NCBI GenBank assembly: GCA_027422505.1
Contig: JAPQWV010000017.1
Span: 14,447,501 to 14,511,500 of the forward strand
Source: Craterostigma plantagineum
Lineage: Eukaryota; Streptophyta; Magnoliopsida; Lamiales; Linderniaceae
Reading direction: 5' to 3'
Length of the DNA: 64,000 bases
Positions 11,938 through 22,549 of this stretch are shown here, piece by piece. How positions within the stretch are numbered: position 1 is the first letter of the stretch; the number at the start of each line of letters is the position of its first letter. The notes beneath the pieces were generated by a model. That model did no database searches. It was not told the DNA's origin and worked only from the letters and a program-made list of their open reading frames with translations. The translations under genes were made by a program, and so were the position numbers.

Positions 11938-13477
11938 TTGATTTCAGTTTCTGTTTTGGACAAAGAAGGTTATATTTGTTCATTTGGTAACAGAAAGTGT
12001 GTTATTTATTCTAAATTTTCGGCTATTGGAACCAGTAACTTATCTGGACATGATAATCTGTATCAACTTGATACAGTAAACTACGAAGAGTCCCATAATG
12101 TAGAAACTAGAGGAATTAAGCGTAAGTTACCATCCGAGAATTCATTTGGTTTATGGCATAAGCGTTTGGGTCATATATCCGAAAGAAGAATTGATAACCT
12201 TGTTTCTGATGGAATTCTGGAAACACTTGATAAATCCGGAGATCATTTATGTATCGAGTGTATAAAGGGTCAAACAACAAATAAAAGAAAATTAAATGCT
12301 GAGAGAGCTAAGGAAGTCTTAGAACTAGTTCATGCGGATGTGTGATCCATTCCCTACGGTTTCTTCGAATGGACAACGCTATTTTATCACGTTCATCGAC
12401 GATTACTCTCATTATGAGTATTTGTATCTAATTCATGAGAAGTCTGAAGCACTTGACCTTTTCAAGGCGTTTAAAGCCAAAGTCGAAAATCGACACGGTG
12501 AAATGATTAAGGCTGTCAGATCCGACCGTGGTGGAGAATACTGCGGGAGGTATGACGGCTCAGGTGAACAATGTCCAGTGCCGTTTGCTAAGTTTCTAGA
12601 GGAGTGTGGGATCGTACCTCAGTACACCATGCCAGGAAGTCCAAATATGAACGGTGTTGCTGAGAGACGAAACAGAACCCTTCAGGATATGGTGAGAAGT
12701 ATGATTGCTCGTACGACTTTACCTCACTCCCTCTGGGGCGACGTATTAAGAACCGCAGCCTACATTATTAACAGACCTACTAAAGCTACGAACAGTACCC
12801 CTTACGAGTTATGGACGGGTAAAAGGCCCGTCTGTAGGCATTTACGAGTTTGGGGATGTCCTACTGAGGCACGGCCTTACAGGCCGGGCGAAAAGAAATT
12901 GGGCTCAAGGACTATTAGTAACTACTTTGTAGGTTATCCGAAAAAATCACGAGGCTATAAATTTTATGATCCCACATCAAGAACATTTTTCGAGACAGGA
13001 AATGCCAGGTTCTTTGAGGATCTTGAGTTTGGGGAGTATAAGGATAATCGAAACGATTTTCTATTCGAAGAAGAGGGTTCAAAAATTCATCTTCATACAG
13101 CTCAGGTCGGTCAAAACGAAATTTTTGTCCCTATGGTTATCCGACATCGAGATATGGACGAAGATGAAATCGTTCCTCCAATGGATCAGCATAGTTCACC
13201 TGTAGCTGTTCATTACGATCAGCCTTATGAGGGTGAAGCTGAAGCTGATCATCAAGTACAAACTCATGAACCTCAGATGGAGCCAGTGCCTCTACGGAGG
13301 TCAACGCGAGAAAGGAGAAATGCAATTTCGGATGATTACATTGTATTTCTTCACGAGCATGAGGATACCATTGAGTTAGTGGGAGATGATTCCTTTACTT
13401 ACCAAGAGGCAATGGAAAGCTCTAAGGCTCGCGAATGGACCAATGCCATAAAGGAGGAAATCCTTTATAAAGCATAG
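11938..13477 (+). pseudogene. copia integrase region
   Basis: The GAG-pre-integrase domain contains L-W-H-K-R-L-G-H-I and C-I-E-C, the HHCC-type zinc-binding set (about 12150-12260). That frame ends at TGA 12343. The catalytic core resumes in the next frame (12332-13477), with F-I-D-D-Y-S-H, S-D-R-G-G-E-Y and S-P-N-M-N-G-V-A-E-R-R-N-R-T, supplying the D, D and E of the catalytic triad. The C-terminal part (V-W-G-C-P-T-E-A-R-P, G-Y-K-F-Y-D-P) is typical of copia polyproteins. One frameshift lies near 12335. The frame ends at TAG 13475-13477, just where the RT N-terminal region should begin. Confidence 0.9.
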
Positions 13478-13959
13478 ATTATAAAGAGACTTTCTCTCCA
13501 ATTTCATCGAAAGACTCTTTTAAAATTATCATGGCACTTGTGGCACATTTTGACCTTGAGTTGCATCAAATGGACATAAAGACAGCTTTCCTCAATGGAG
13601 ATCTCGAGGAAACTGTATATATGTTGCAGCTAGAGGGCTTAGCATCGGACAAATCTAGCCCACTGATCTGTAAGCTAAAGAAATCCATCAACGGACTCAA
13701 GCAGGCTTCTCGTCAGTGGTACCAAAAAATTCACCAGACTATCACCTCTTTCGGTTTTGAGGCTAACTCTGTTAAGGAATGTGTGTATCACAAATTCAGT
13801 GGGAGCAGGTTTATCTTTTTGGTCTTGTACGTAGACGACATTTTACTAGCTAGCAGCGATGTTAATTTACTTCGGGACACCAAGAGATTTCCTTCGGGTC
13901 ATTTTGACATGAAAGATCTTGGGGAAGCTTTTTGTATTAGGGATCCAGATTCACCGTGA
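13478..13959 (+). pseudogene. copia reverse transcriptase, N-terminal part deleted
   Basis: After the integrase-linked frame (..I-K-E-E-I-L) the sequence jumps to D-Y-K-E-T-F-S-P-I at about 13479. The segment that normally lies between these landmarks in copia Pol (N-T-W.., G-C-K-W-V-F.., Y-K-A-R-L-V-A-K-G..) is missing, so I infer an internal deletion of roughly 70 residues. The palm remains: Q-M-D-I-K-T-A-F-L-N-G with the first catalytic Asp, then L-Y-V-D-D-I-L-L at about 13826-13849 with the catalytic DD pair. The frame ends early at TGA 13957 and continues shifted from 13919. Confidence 0.88.
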
Positions 13960-14628
13960 TCGTCCACGGGGAACTCTTGGATATCACAAAAGAGCTACAT
14001 TGAAAAAGGTACTGCATAGGTTTAGCATGAAAAATTATCGTTCACATGACACTCCAGTCTCAAGAGGTGATAAGTTCAGCCTCAAACAGTGTCCGGATAA
14101 CATTTTGGGATCCAAGCGGATATACCATATGCGTCGACAGTGGGAAGTATAATGTACGCACATGTTTGCACCAGACGTGATTTGGCATTCATCGTAGGAA
14201 TGCTTGGTCGATACCAAAGCAATCCGAGTAGAGAACATTGGTTAGCAGCCAAAAGGGTCTTTCGATATCTTCAAAAGAAGAAGGATTATATGCTCACATA
14301 CAGAAAGTCAGAGTATTTGGAGATCATTGTGTATTGTGACTCTGATTTTGCGGGGTGCCTGGACAGCCGCAAATCGACATCTGGTTACGTTTTTATGCTG
14401 GCCGGGGGAGCGATTTCTTGGAAAAGTGGCAAACAGACACTTATTGCTTCATCTACGATGGAGGCAAAATTTGTAGCTTGCTACGAGGCCTCCAACCAGG
14501 CTGTTTGGCTGCGCAATTTAGTGACAGGACTTAAAGTTGTCAATTCTGTTGAACGATATGTAAAGCTATTCTGTGACAACAATTCGGCGGTCCTGTATTT
14601 CAAAGCTCTTTCAGGTCTAAGCACATAG
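13960..14628 (+). pseudogene. copia RT C-terminus and RNase H
   Basis: 13960-14150 holds the shifted remainder of RT. From 14140 the frame carries the RNase H region: G-S-I-M-Y-A-H-V-C-T-R-R-D-L, Y-C-D-S-D-F-A-G-C with an acidic metal ligand, S-T-S-G-Y-V-F, and I-A-S-S-T-M-E-A-K-F-V-A. It stops at TAG 14626-14628 before the usual H-I-D-I-K-Y-H-F-I-R end, whose remnants (H-I-D-I-K-F, shifted) are visible just downstream. RNase H would degrade the RNA template during reverse transcription. Confidence 0.88.
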
Positions 14629-15042
14629 ACATTAAGTTCCTAGTTGTGAAAGAACGAGTTCAGAGTGGATATATAATCATTGAGCATATAGGAACATATT
14701 TTATGATTACAGATCTACTTACTAAAGCGTTAGCGCTCGCTATATTTCATGAGCAAGTTGCTCGTATGGGTGTGACGATTAAGTTTTATGTCTTTTCGTG
14801 GATTCTGTAAATTCTGTGTTTAATGATTATTAATAAAGTTTCTTTAATACATGTTTATGTCATGACATTTGGGTGTTTTGGATATCCATTAGTTTATCTT
14901 TGAATTATCATCTCACTAAAGTAGGACCAGTTGGAAATAGACATGCATGATCCACTGAGCATGTAATTTCCATGCTACACGTCCACACTTGATCTATGTC
15001 ATTCGATGGAGTTGGTATTCGTGATTACTGTGGGTTGAGTTA

Positions 15043-15077
<35 letters not shown>

Positions 15078-15227
15078 CTACCCCTTTAGTTCTTGCATCG
15101 CAATATTGATGGACGGGATTGGTTTCATATGCGACACTTCGGTTATAGCTATATTCGGGGCGATATTTAGTATACGACGACGGGTGCTTGTCGGATAAAT
15201 ACAGCGTCTTATAGTCCAGTGGGAGAT

Positions 15228-15786
15228 TGTTAGGTTGGGACTATTCGACTACGTATTTCTAGCACGAATAACATTCGGACATGAAGATGTACAATTCGGA
15301 CATGAAGATGTACATGTATTGCGGTATTAGTCGTATGCGAAATATTGTGATTAAGTTAAAGGACTCATTCCGTTATCAAACAAATTAAATGGGGTTTGTC
15401 GCAATTAAATAAAATGTGTGGGGTTAATTAATAATTGTGTAGAATTCCTGGGGGCTAGAACGTAAATATCTGATGGGCTTATTAACGGGCCGGCCCATTA
15501 TGACATCTATATATATGGGTGTGGTCCCTAAGTGCTTTACAACGAAACACACAGTCGTCACTCTCGTAAAACCCGACTACCGTCTAATGATCTTTGGGGT
15601 ACCCATCTTTCCGAAGCTAAAGGTTTTACGTACGCGTACTTGGAAGATCCACATACTCGATTCTCAATACGAACGTTATGGAATTCTCAGGTACGCTTTC
15701 TATTTCCGTTGTATTTGCTTTATCGCCTTAATTAATCCAATCAAGGTTAAAGTATTTTCGGATCCATACGGTCACGGATCCCAACA
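15228..15786 (+). repeat. 3' LTR of the copia element, 559 bp
   Basis: It starts TGTTAGGTTGGGAC after the purine-rich GTGGGAGAT and ends GGATCCCAACA. It holds a direct duplication of ATTCGGACATGAAGATGTACA at about 15272-15314. A (TA)n run at 15045-15072 lies just upstream in the internal region. Confidence 0.9.
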
Positions 15787-16059
15787 ATAACTACACCAAA
15801 TTTGTCTTCGACTGCCAAAATTATCTGACCATCCTTAACATTCAGCGAAAGCAATATCTCGTTAAAGAAATCAATTACGGCAAGAAATCAATAAGTCTTG
15901 CCGACCCGAGTATAAGCAGGAACAACCTATCGTCTTGCCCGGGTAACATGGAGCTTGATGTTTGGCTATTACCGTGGCATTTCTAGCAGTAACTTTGAGG
16001 TTGTCTTCATACACTGTTTGACACCTTAAACTAATCCCAAGCACATGAGCAGAGAGCTA
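15787..16059. other. Unassigned interval
   Basis: I recognise no gene. It lies between the copia 3' LTR and the first readable residues of the receptor kinase ectodomain, so it may be decayed 5' sequence of that gene, but I cannot show this. Confidence 0.4.
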
Positions 16060-16987
16060 CAGCCTTTTGCGGCAACAGAAGCAGCTTCTTCTCAAATTCT
16101 TCCGAGATTTTATTCAGCTATGTGATCCTCATTGAAGACGAACTAAGAGTGTCGAAACTTGAAAACACGTGTGCAGTCGACAAGGCTACAGTCGTCTCGA
16201 CTATGGGCATAATACTCAAAGGACATGACTCTTCTTCTTCTTCTTCTTCTTCTTCTTCTTCTTCTTCTTCTTCTTCTTCTTCCACGACCTCTCTGGCTAA
16301 CATTTATGATGGATTGGGTTATGGGGCTGATTTTAATTATGAGGATTTCACTTTGTGTGCGTATCGTGGCTTCTATAAATACATGATTCTTTGCGACACT
16401 TATTTGCCGTACGCTAGTCGTCGTTTGAACAAGTGTAAGTAGCACCTTTCCCCGCAGCTTGTTTCGGCACTCAATCGTATTAGATTCAGATTTGTAAATT
16501 CTGCTCCTTTTGCTTCAATTGAAAAACCCAGGTTACAAATGGGATCCATGGTGGTGGTGGTTATGTGAGTACATTCAACTGGTCTAACATTTGAGTACAA
16601 TTTCATTTTTTCCATTTTATTTTTGTGACTGGTGAAGAGCCCTGAATCTAATTTGCTCTACTTTTTTCTTTTCCCCACAGATTATAACATGCAATGCGTA
16701 TTTTCGTATCTATTTCTGATTGGTAAGTTTCTTATCGCTTGCTTCCTCTTCTTCTTAGTACATTAGTGGCTTAGAAACTGACCACTGAACGTCCGTCCTT
16801 ACATCTTTGCTCTATGCATGCAGTTGTAATACTATTAGCTCTGAGGTTCGTCATCGCTCTTCCCCATATTAATCGCTCTCATCGTTTGAAAATGGCGGAG
16901 AAGACATTTATCCATGGATGCAAACATCGAAGAGTTTCTCCAAAGCCAAAACAAGCTCACCCCAATAAACTACGCCTACTCTGAGAT
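16060..16987 (+). pseudogene. LRK10L-type receptor kinase, 5' part
   Basis: This is the ectodomain-to-juxtamembrane portion of a leaf-rust-resistance-kinase-like receptor. The frame reads S-S-E-I-L-F-S-Y-V-I-L-I-E-D-E-L and V-S-K-L-E-N-T-C-A-V-D (about 16098-16190), the WAK-associated C-terminal region of this family, in which cysteine-rich ectodomains precede one membrane helix and a kinase. A (TCT)n run adds about 18 serines. That frame stops at 16440. After ~400 bp of intron-like or decayed sequence the juxtamembrane part reads R-R-R-H-L-S-M-D-A-N-I-E-E-F-L-Q-S-Q and then Y-A-Y-S-E-I, ending at 16987 where the hAT transposon is inserted. I see no convincing transmembrane helix or signal peptide, so the N-terminus is lost. 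Confidence 0.75.
16229..16282 (+). repeat. (TCT)n microsatellite in coding frame
   Basis: About 18 triplets encode a serine run in the receptor-kinase frame. Reverse-strand frames across it give Glu or Arg runs and are artefacts. Confidence 0.95.
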
Positions 16988-17723
16988 TAGGGGTGGGCAA
17001 TCGGGGTCGGGTTTCGGGTACCCGACCCGACCCGATCAGGGGCGTAAATCGGGTTTAGTCGGGTATCGGGTTTAAACCCGATACCCGATGTTATATATCA
17101 GGTCGGGTTTCGGGTAGCAATCGTGCTACCCGATAAACCCGATCGTGTACCTGAATTAATTTAAAAAAAAAACAGCCCAACCTTAAGCCCAAGCCAACAG
17201 CCATCAGCACAAATGCTTATATGTTATATCATATTATCAGCCCACACACACATTAAATATAGATTTATATACCTAATACACACATATAATATAAATATAC
17301 TACTACACTACAAGAACGAACAGAGAGTTGGAATTGGAACTAGATACACATACATGCACGATACACAAATCACTCGCCAATCGCCACGCCAAGCTACTTC
17401 CTTGTCCTCGCCGGCCGCCGTTCTGCAGCTGTCAACGGCCACCCATCTCCTCCCTCAGACGCCACGCCCACATCTCAGATTCGATTCATGGACCCTAATT
17501 TTATATTTCGGGAGTTGTTGATTGCTTGTAATTTTTGAGTCCAAAATGATTTATGAGGTTCTTTTAGCATTATATGTATTGTTAGAATTCATGGGTAATT
17601 GATTTTTGGTGTCAACTTTGCCGTTTGGGAACTCCGGGCTTCATGTAATCGTCACGGATTCGGGATTGAAATTTGGTTTGAATTTCATGTCATAGCTTGA
17701 ATCTTGGATGTTAATATTTGCAG

Positions 17724-20598
17724 ATGGCTAGTCATACTCGTGTTTCAAGTGAAGGTTCAACGAGGGATTTTCAAATTGGAGATGGAGAAGAAGATGCTAA
17801 TTGAGAATCCCAACAAGCTATTGAACACGAACAAGAACATCATGTTAATGTTGGAGCTAGTGATGTTCCCCCAAGTCAAAGTGCCGACACCGATGGTGAC
17901 GTAGACTCGGAAGATGAGATAGAAGGCAAATGAAAGGGTCGAAAAAAGAATAAAAAAGTGGTTGCATCTAGATCAATGTGTTGGGAACACTTCGACAAGT
18001 TCTTTTGTGATGCTGACAAAGTCCAAAATGCGAGGTGCAAGCATTGTAGTAGCGTACTTAAAGCCGATCCAAGGATGCACGGAACCAATTCTTTAAAGAA
18101 TCATTTGAAGTCTTGCAAAAAGAAGCCGTAAGAAGATCAAACAAGCCAATCTCGTCTTCTTTCCAACCATCTTGGGGTTGGAATGATCGAGACGTTGTAC
18201 CCGGCACTTGGCGATTTGATCAAGGTAAGGCGGTTGATGCATATATACCCCCCTTATAAGGGGTTTCCACGCAAAAAGGCTAGCGACAACAGTGACCCTC
18301 GAAAGGGCCGAGATATCCGTTGCCGAGAGTTGTTTCAGACATTTCGATGGGCGTCCGGCCGCGTGGCCGAGACCGCTTGGCGGACGTGCCACGGCCGTGA
18401 AGGTTCATGTCCCAGGCCGTGAAGGAGCGTCACGGCCGTGAATAAGCTGTCCTAGGCCGTGAAGCACGGCAGTGGGCTCATTTTGTGCCCCGACAGTGTC
18501 ATGGCCGTGAAGGACTTTCCCTATCTAGTCGCCTGCGCGCCGTACTCGTAACATTAACTTTTCTTCCCGCGGGACTTGTGATAATTTTTCCTTCTCGATG
18601 GCTGTAAGCCATCACTGGGACAAATCCAAACCAACCAACCATCGAGCGCAAGGGAAGTCGGCAAACGAGTCGGCAGCCCAACAACACTGAGTACCTCGGC
18701 ACAGCTTGTGCACCGTGGGCGGGATTCCTCAGCATTGCGCACGCACCGTGGGCGGGAGACCTCGGCACTGCACGCACCATGGACGAGCGGCCTGGGCACC
18801 GCGCGCTGGCACCGTGGGCATGCGGCCTTGGCCACGCGCGCGCGCTGGGCTGACACGGTGGGCGGGCGGCCTGGCTTTATGTTCCATGATTCTCGTTGAT
18901 GAGTTTCTGTTTAAAATGGTTGAGAAAGAGGCTTTTAGGCGCTTCTTGTCCGTTGTTTGTCCTATGTTTAGAATTCCTTCACGGAAAACTGTAATAAAGG
19001 ACATTTACAACGTATGTCAATGAAAGAGAAAGATTGAAGCTCTTCGTAAAAAATCAGGCTCAAACGGTTTGTATTACGACGGGCACGTGGACATCTATTC
19101 AGAGAATCAACTATATGTGTCTCACGGCCCATTTCATTGATGATGATTGGACTTTGAGAAAGAAAATTTTGAACTTTTGCTCTAGTTTGGGTCACAAAGG
19201 TGAAGAAGTAGGTAACGGAGTCGAGCAATGCCTACTTGAATGGGGAATTGATAACATATTCACCATGACGGTTGATAATGCATCATCTAATGACAGTGCG
19301 ATTGCTTATTTGAAGAATAGTTGCGATGTAGGTACAAGCATCTTGGGAGGGAAGTACATTCATATGAGATGTATAGCTCATATTATTATTCTTGCCGTGC
19401 AAGATGGGTTGAAAGAAAAAAATGATACTGTCTCTCATATTAGAGGAGCCGTTCGATATATTAGGAACTCTCCGAGTAGACTAAAACGATTTTTTAAATG
19501 TGCAAAAATCGTGAAGTTAGAGACGACTAAGGGTTTGAGTCTTGATGTACCGACACGGTGGAATTCCACGTACTTGATGTTGGAGTCGGCTATATATTTT
19601 TCTAGAGCATTTAGAAAATTTGGAGATGTGGATGCGACATTTGTTAGTGATCTATCTAAGGAGCCATTTTGTGGCGGTCCAACGATGGATGATTGGGAAA
19701 GAGCCAATTTGTTGGTGAAGTTTTTGAGACATTTTTACAAGCTTACGTTGAGCATTTCAGGTTCGTCTTATGTCACATCTAATGTGGTTTTTCATGAAAT
19801 AACTACCGTCGACTTGCTTCTTCGGGATTGGTTAGATGAAGAGGATGAAGAACTCAAAAACATGGCTCGTCGAATGAAGCTTAAATTCGACAAATATTGG
19901 GGATCGATTGACAAAATGAACAAGATTATGTACTATGCCGTAATTCTTGATCCTCGTTCCCAAGTAGGAGATGATTGATTTCTCGTTTGACCGGTTATAT
20001 CTCGATTGCGTTACCGCATCGATGATGAAAGAGCAAGTTAGGTGTGGCATGCAAGAATTGTTCTCGGTGTATAAATTGAGATATGGAGTACCCGATATGG
20101 AGTACCACGTATTTGTTTGATGAAATGAGGAAGAGAAAGAGAAACGGAAAAAGCGAACGCGTGAAGTCGGAATTGGATAAATATTTGAGCGAAGTTATTG
20201 AGGATCCATACGATGGCTTTGACATACTTAACTGGTGGAAATTGAATTCTCATAGCTTTCCGATTCTTTCTAAAATGGCTCGAGATATTTTGGTCGTTCC
20301 GGTCTCTACAGTTGCTTCCAAGTCCGCTTTTAGTACGGGTGGTCGAGTGCTTGATGATTTTAGGAGTTCATTGTCCCCTAAAATTGTGCAAGCTCTAATA
20401 TGCGTTCAAGATTTGATTCGTCACGATTCAAAACCAATAAACCTTGAGGAGGACTTGAACGAAATTGAGAGCATCGAGAATTGTATGTTTCTCTCTTACT
20501 TATGCTTTGGCTTAATTTTTTACCATTTCGTCACAGTTGTTTTTTTTCTTGTAGAATTGGAGAGTACGGGTGTGGATACATCGGCCATCGTCATTTGA
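17724..20598 (+). pseudogene. hAT transposase, broken
   Basis: A start codon follows a TTGCAG acceptor-like site. The N-terminal part has a BED-type zinc finger (W-E-H-F-D-K-F, then C-K-H-C and H-L-K-S-C, about 17976-18118) for DNA binding, then G-T-W-R-F-D-Q-G-K-A in a shifted frame. After an insertion at 18240-18870 the catalytic region continues: D-E-F-L-F-K-M-V-E, T-G-T-W-T-S-I-Q, L-T-A-H-F-I-D-D-D-W (19034-19978). The hAT dimerisation domain is at about 20260-20430 (F-P-I-L-S-K-M-A-R-D-I-L, S-A-F-S-T-G-G-R). A terminal intron at about 20482-20554 is plausible. Stops at AAT-TGA, AAA-TGA and CCG-TAA in the first 400 bp, the insertion and several frameshifts make it non-functional. Confidence 0.88.
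18240..18870. mobile_element. GC-rich insertion inside the hAT transposase
   Basis: Transposase homology stops after ..G-K-A-V-D-A at about 18239 and resumes at L-C-S-M-I-L-V-D-E at about 18871. The interval between is much more GC-rich than its surroundings. 18389-18500 has five copies of a GGCCGTGAA motif, three of them extended to (C)A(C/T)GGCCGTGAA. 18705-18870 has irregular copies of GCACCGTGGGCGGG. I see no clear LTR, TIR or target duplication, so its class is unknown; an LTR fragment is possible. Confidence 0.6.
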
Positions 20599-21223
20599 TA
20601 CGTGAAATGTATTGTGGAGCTTGATGGTGATCGGTGGAGCTTTCGAAGTTGATCTTGATCATGATGTTTAACTTATTTCGTGTTCTACTATTTATGATGT
20701 TAGTGAACTATTTGTGATCTCGTTTTGTCGTATCGTATTATGATGGTTGTGTAAGATTTTGTACAACTTATTTTGGCACATTTATATTTTATTGTGATGG
20801 TGATGGTGTGTGTTGAACTTGAAGTTATTTGTTGATATTTTTGAATTTGATTTCTAATGTGTAATGTGTTAATATTTTGTTTTGGCGGTGTTAATTTATT
20901 TATTAACGATGTTGAGTTGAATTTATTTATTACGATAGTGTTGAAATGAATTCATTTTATTGTTTATGGTGTTTGGAAATTAGTAGTTTTTGGGTTTTAG
21001 TGTTGAATTAATTTAAGGTTTTTTAGAAATAATACAACCAATTTAAGAAGAAAAAAAGAAAAAAAAAAAACGAAATCCGAACCCGACCCGAACCCGAAAA
21101 TCGGGTTTCGGGTACCCGATCTTCGTCGGGTCGGGGTCGGGTTTTAGTTTTGATACCCGCAAATGGCGGGGTACCCGACCCGAAAAACCCGAAACCCGAC
21201 AAACCCGACCCGACCCACCCCTA

Positions 21224-22129
21224 TCTGAGATCAAGAAAATGACAAACAACTTCGATCAAAAGCTCGGGGACCGTATACAAAGGCAAGCTCCATAGTGGAC
21301 CTTACGTGGCAGTAAAGGTCATGGACTTAAGATCGACATCCAATGAACAAGAATTCATAAGCGAAGATTCGTCTATAGGCTGAATCCACCATTGCAACGT
21401 TGTACAACTCATCGGTTTCTGCGTACGCAAATCAAATTGCGCTTTGGTCTACGAATATCTCCCCAACGGTTCCCTCTATAGGTACATTTTCGGCGATAAA
21501 TTATTAGACGGGCTCACGTTGAAGTACGAGAAGCTTTACGAAATTGCCCCCGGAGTCGCTCGTGGGATAGAATACTTGCACCTGGGCTGCGCCATGCAGA
21601 TATTGCACTTCGACATTAAGCCTCACAACGTACTTCTCGACGAGACATTTAACCCTAAGATCTCTGATTTCGGGCTGGCGAAGCTTTACGATCCCGCCAA
21701 TGGAAGTTCTCTCCATAGCAATGTTGTTACGGATGCGAGGGGCACGATGGGAGATTTTTTATAGAAATATTGGGAGGGTTTCGTATAAAGCGGACATCTA
21801 TAGCTTCGGGATTTGCTGTTGGAAATGGCGGGTCGGAGGAAAAATACGAACCCGTTCGAAGAGGATTTGGGTCGGGTTTATTATCGTTCGTGGGTCTACG
21901 CTCATTTATCTTCTGGGAGGGAGATTGAGGTGGTCGATGCGAGCGAAGAGGATAGAAAAATGGTTAAGAAGATTATAAATGTCGCTCGTTGGTGTATTCA
22001 GATGAAGCCATGCGATCGGCCTCCGATGAACAAAGTGATTGAGATGCTCGAAGTGACGGACTGCAAATTGAAGACTCCGCCGAAACCTTTTCTTGCTCTG
22101 AGGGAAATTGCACGCGACAACGATAATTA
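21224..22129 (+). pseudogene. LRK10L-type receptor kinase, kinase domain
   Basis: This continues the pseudogene split by the hAT element. Juxtamembrane K-K-M-T-N-N-F-D-Q-K-L-G is followed directly by V-Y-K-G-K-L in a shifted frame, so the glycine-rich ATP loop (E-G-G-F-G-S) is lost. V-A-V-K keeps the ATP-site lysine. TGA at 21381-21383 replaces the Arg of I-G-R-I-H-H. The catalytic loop [12 protein letters not shown] is typical of this subfamily, with H-F-D in place of H-R-D, and D-F-G-L-A-K is present. After G-T-M-G (about 21751) a deletion removes the A-P-E motif and shifts the frame. The C-lobe continues to I-A-R-D-N-D-N and TAA at 22129. A product would be a membrane Ser/Thr kinase if intact; this copy is dead. 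Confidence 0.88.
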
Positions 22130-22549
22130 AGACAAGATTATCTATCTATGTCCGAAGATCACCTCGGTTGGTATGTGTGTTCTAATAACTTCTGAGCTGA
22201 ATTGTTCACGGATGTTTAAGAACTCTTATGTATACAATGTAGTTTTGTTAGTTATTGATGTGTATGATATGGATAATAGAGTAACTCGAAGTTTGTATGT
22301 TGGGAAATTCTTCTGCCTTTAGGTTCGGGATTGAGTGTACTTTTACGTGGTTCGGCTTGATTTTTAAGCCTATATCCACGCACCACTGAGTCTCTTTTAT
22401 TCGATCTGTGACATTGGTCTACAATTCCCTTGCTTACTCACCAATTCTCTAGCTTACAAGCCACTCAAAATTCACACTCTATCGAACGATACGCTTGCTT
22501 AAAGACTGCAACTTGAACTCTGAGTTATGATATTTTTACGATGGGACAA
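22130..22549. other. Interval with an LTR-like fragment
   Basis: 22340-22386 contains ACGTGGTTCGGC followed by GCCTATATCCACG, the same paired motif as at 29708-29746. I recall it from LTR regions of several plant retrotransposons. No coding frame is seen. Confidence 0.45.

Larger units (their letters stand above)
9189..15786 (+). mobile_element. Ty1/copia retrotransposon, decayed and 5'-truncated
   Basis: The order is truncated 5' LTR (9189-9501), tRNA-Met-type primer site (9504-9515), leader, gag with zinc knuckle and protease, integrase, reverse transcriptase, RNase H, PPT-like GGGAGA and a 3' LTR (15228-15786). Integrase upstream of RT defines Ty1/copia. The two LTRs match along their shared ~310 bp but differ at many sites and by small indels, so the insertion is not recent. 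The reading frame is broken repeatedly and RT has lost its N-terminal part. About 250 bp of the 5' LTR is missing, so no target duplication can be tested; the bases after the 3' LTR are ATAAC. Confidence 0.9.
16988..21223 (+). mobile_element. hAT DNA transposon, 4236 bp, complete ends
   Basis: The left end is TAGGGGTGGGC and the right end, read inverted, is also TAGGGGTGGGT; both ends continue into CGGGT-rich sequence with CGGGTACCCG palindromes. The 8-bp target TCTGAGAT is duplicated exactly at 16980-16987 and 21224-21231. Removing the element and one copy rejoins Y-S-E-I and K-K-M-T-N-N-F of the kinase pseudogene. The element encodes a decayed transposase (17724-20598) and carries a GC-rich insertion. 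8-bp duplications and TAGGG-type ends fit the hAT superfamily. Confidence 0.95.

Noticed and set aside
16118..16445. Minus-strand frames with long Glu or Arg runs
   Set aside because: They are reverse-strand readings of the (TCT)n run in the receptor-kinase frame.
18183..18899. Several overlapping frames in the GC-rich insertion
   Set aside because: The region is low-complexity and repetitive; the frames are open only because of high GC content.
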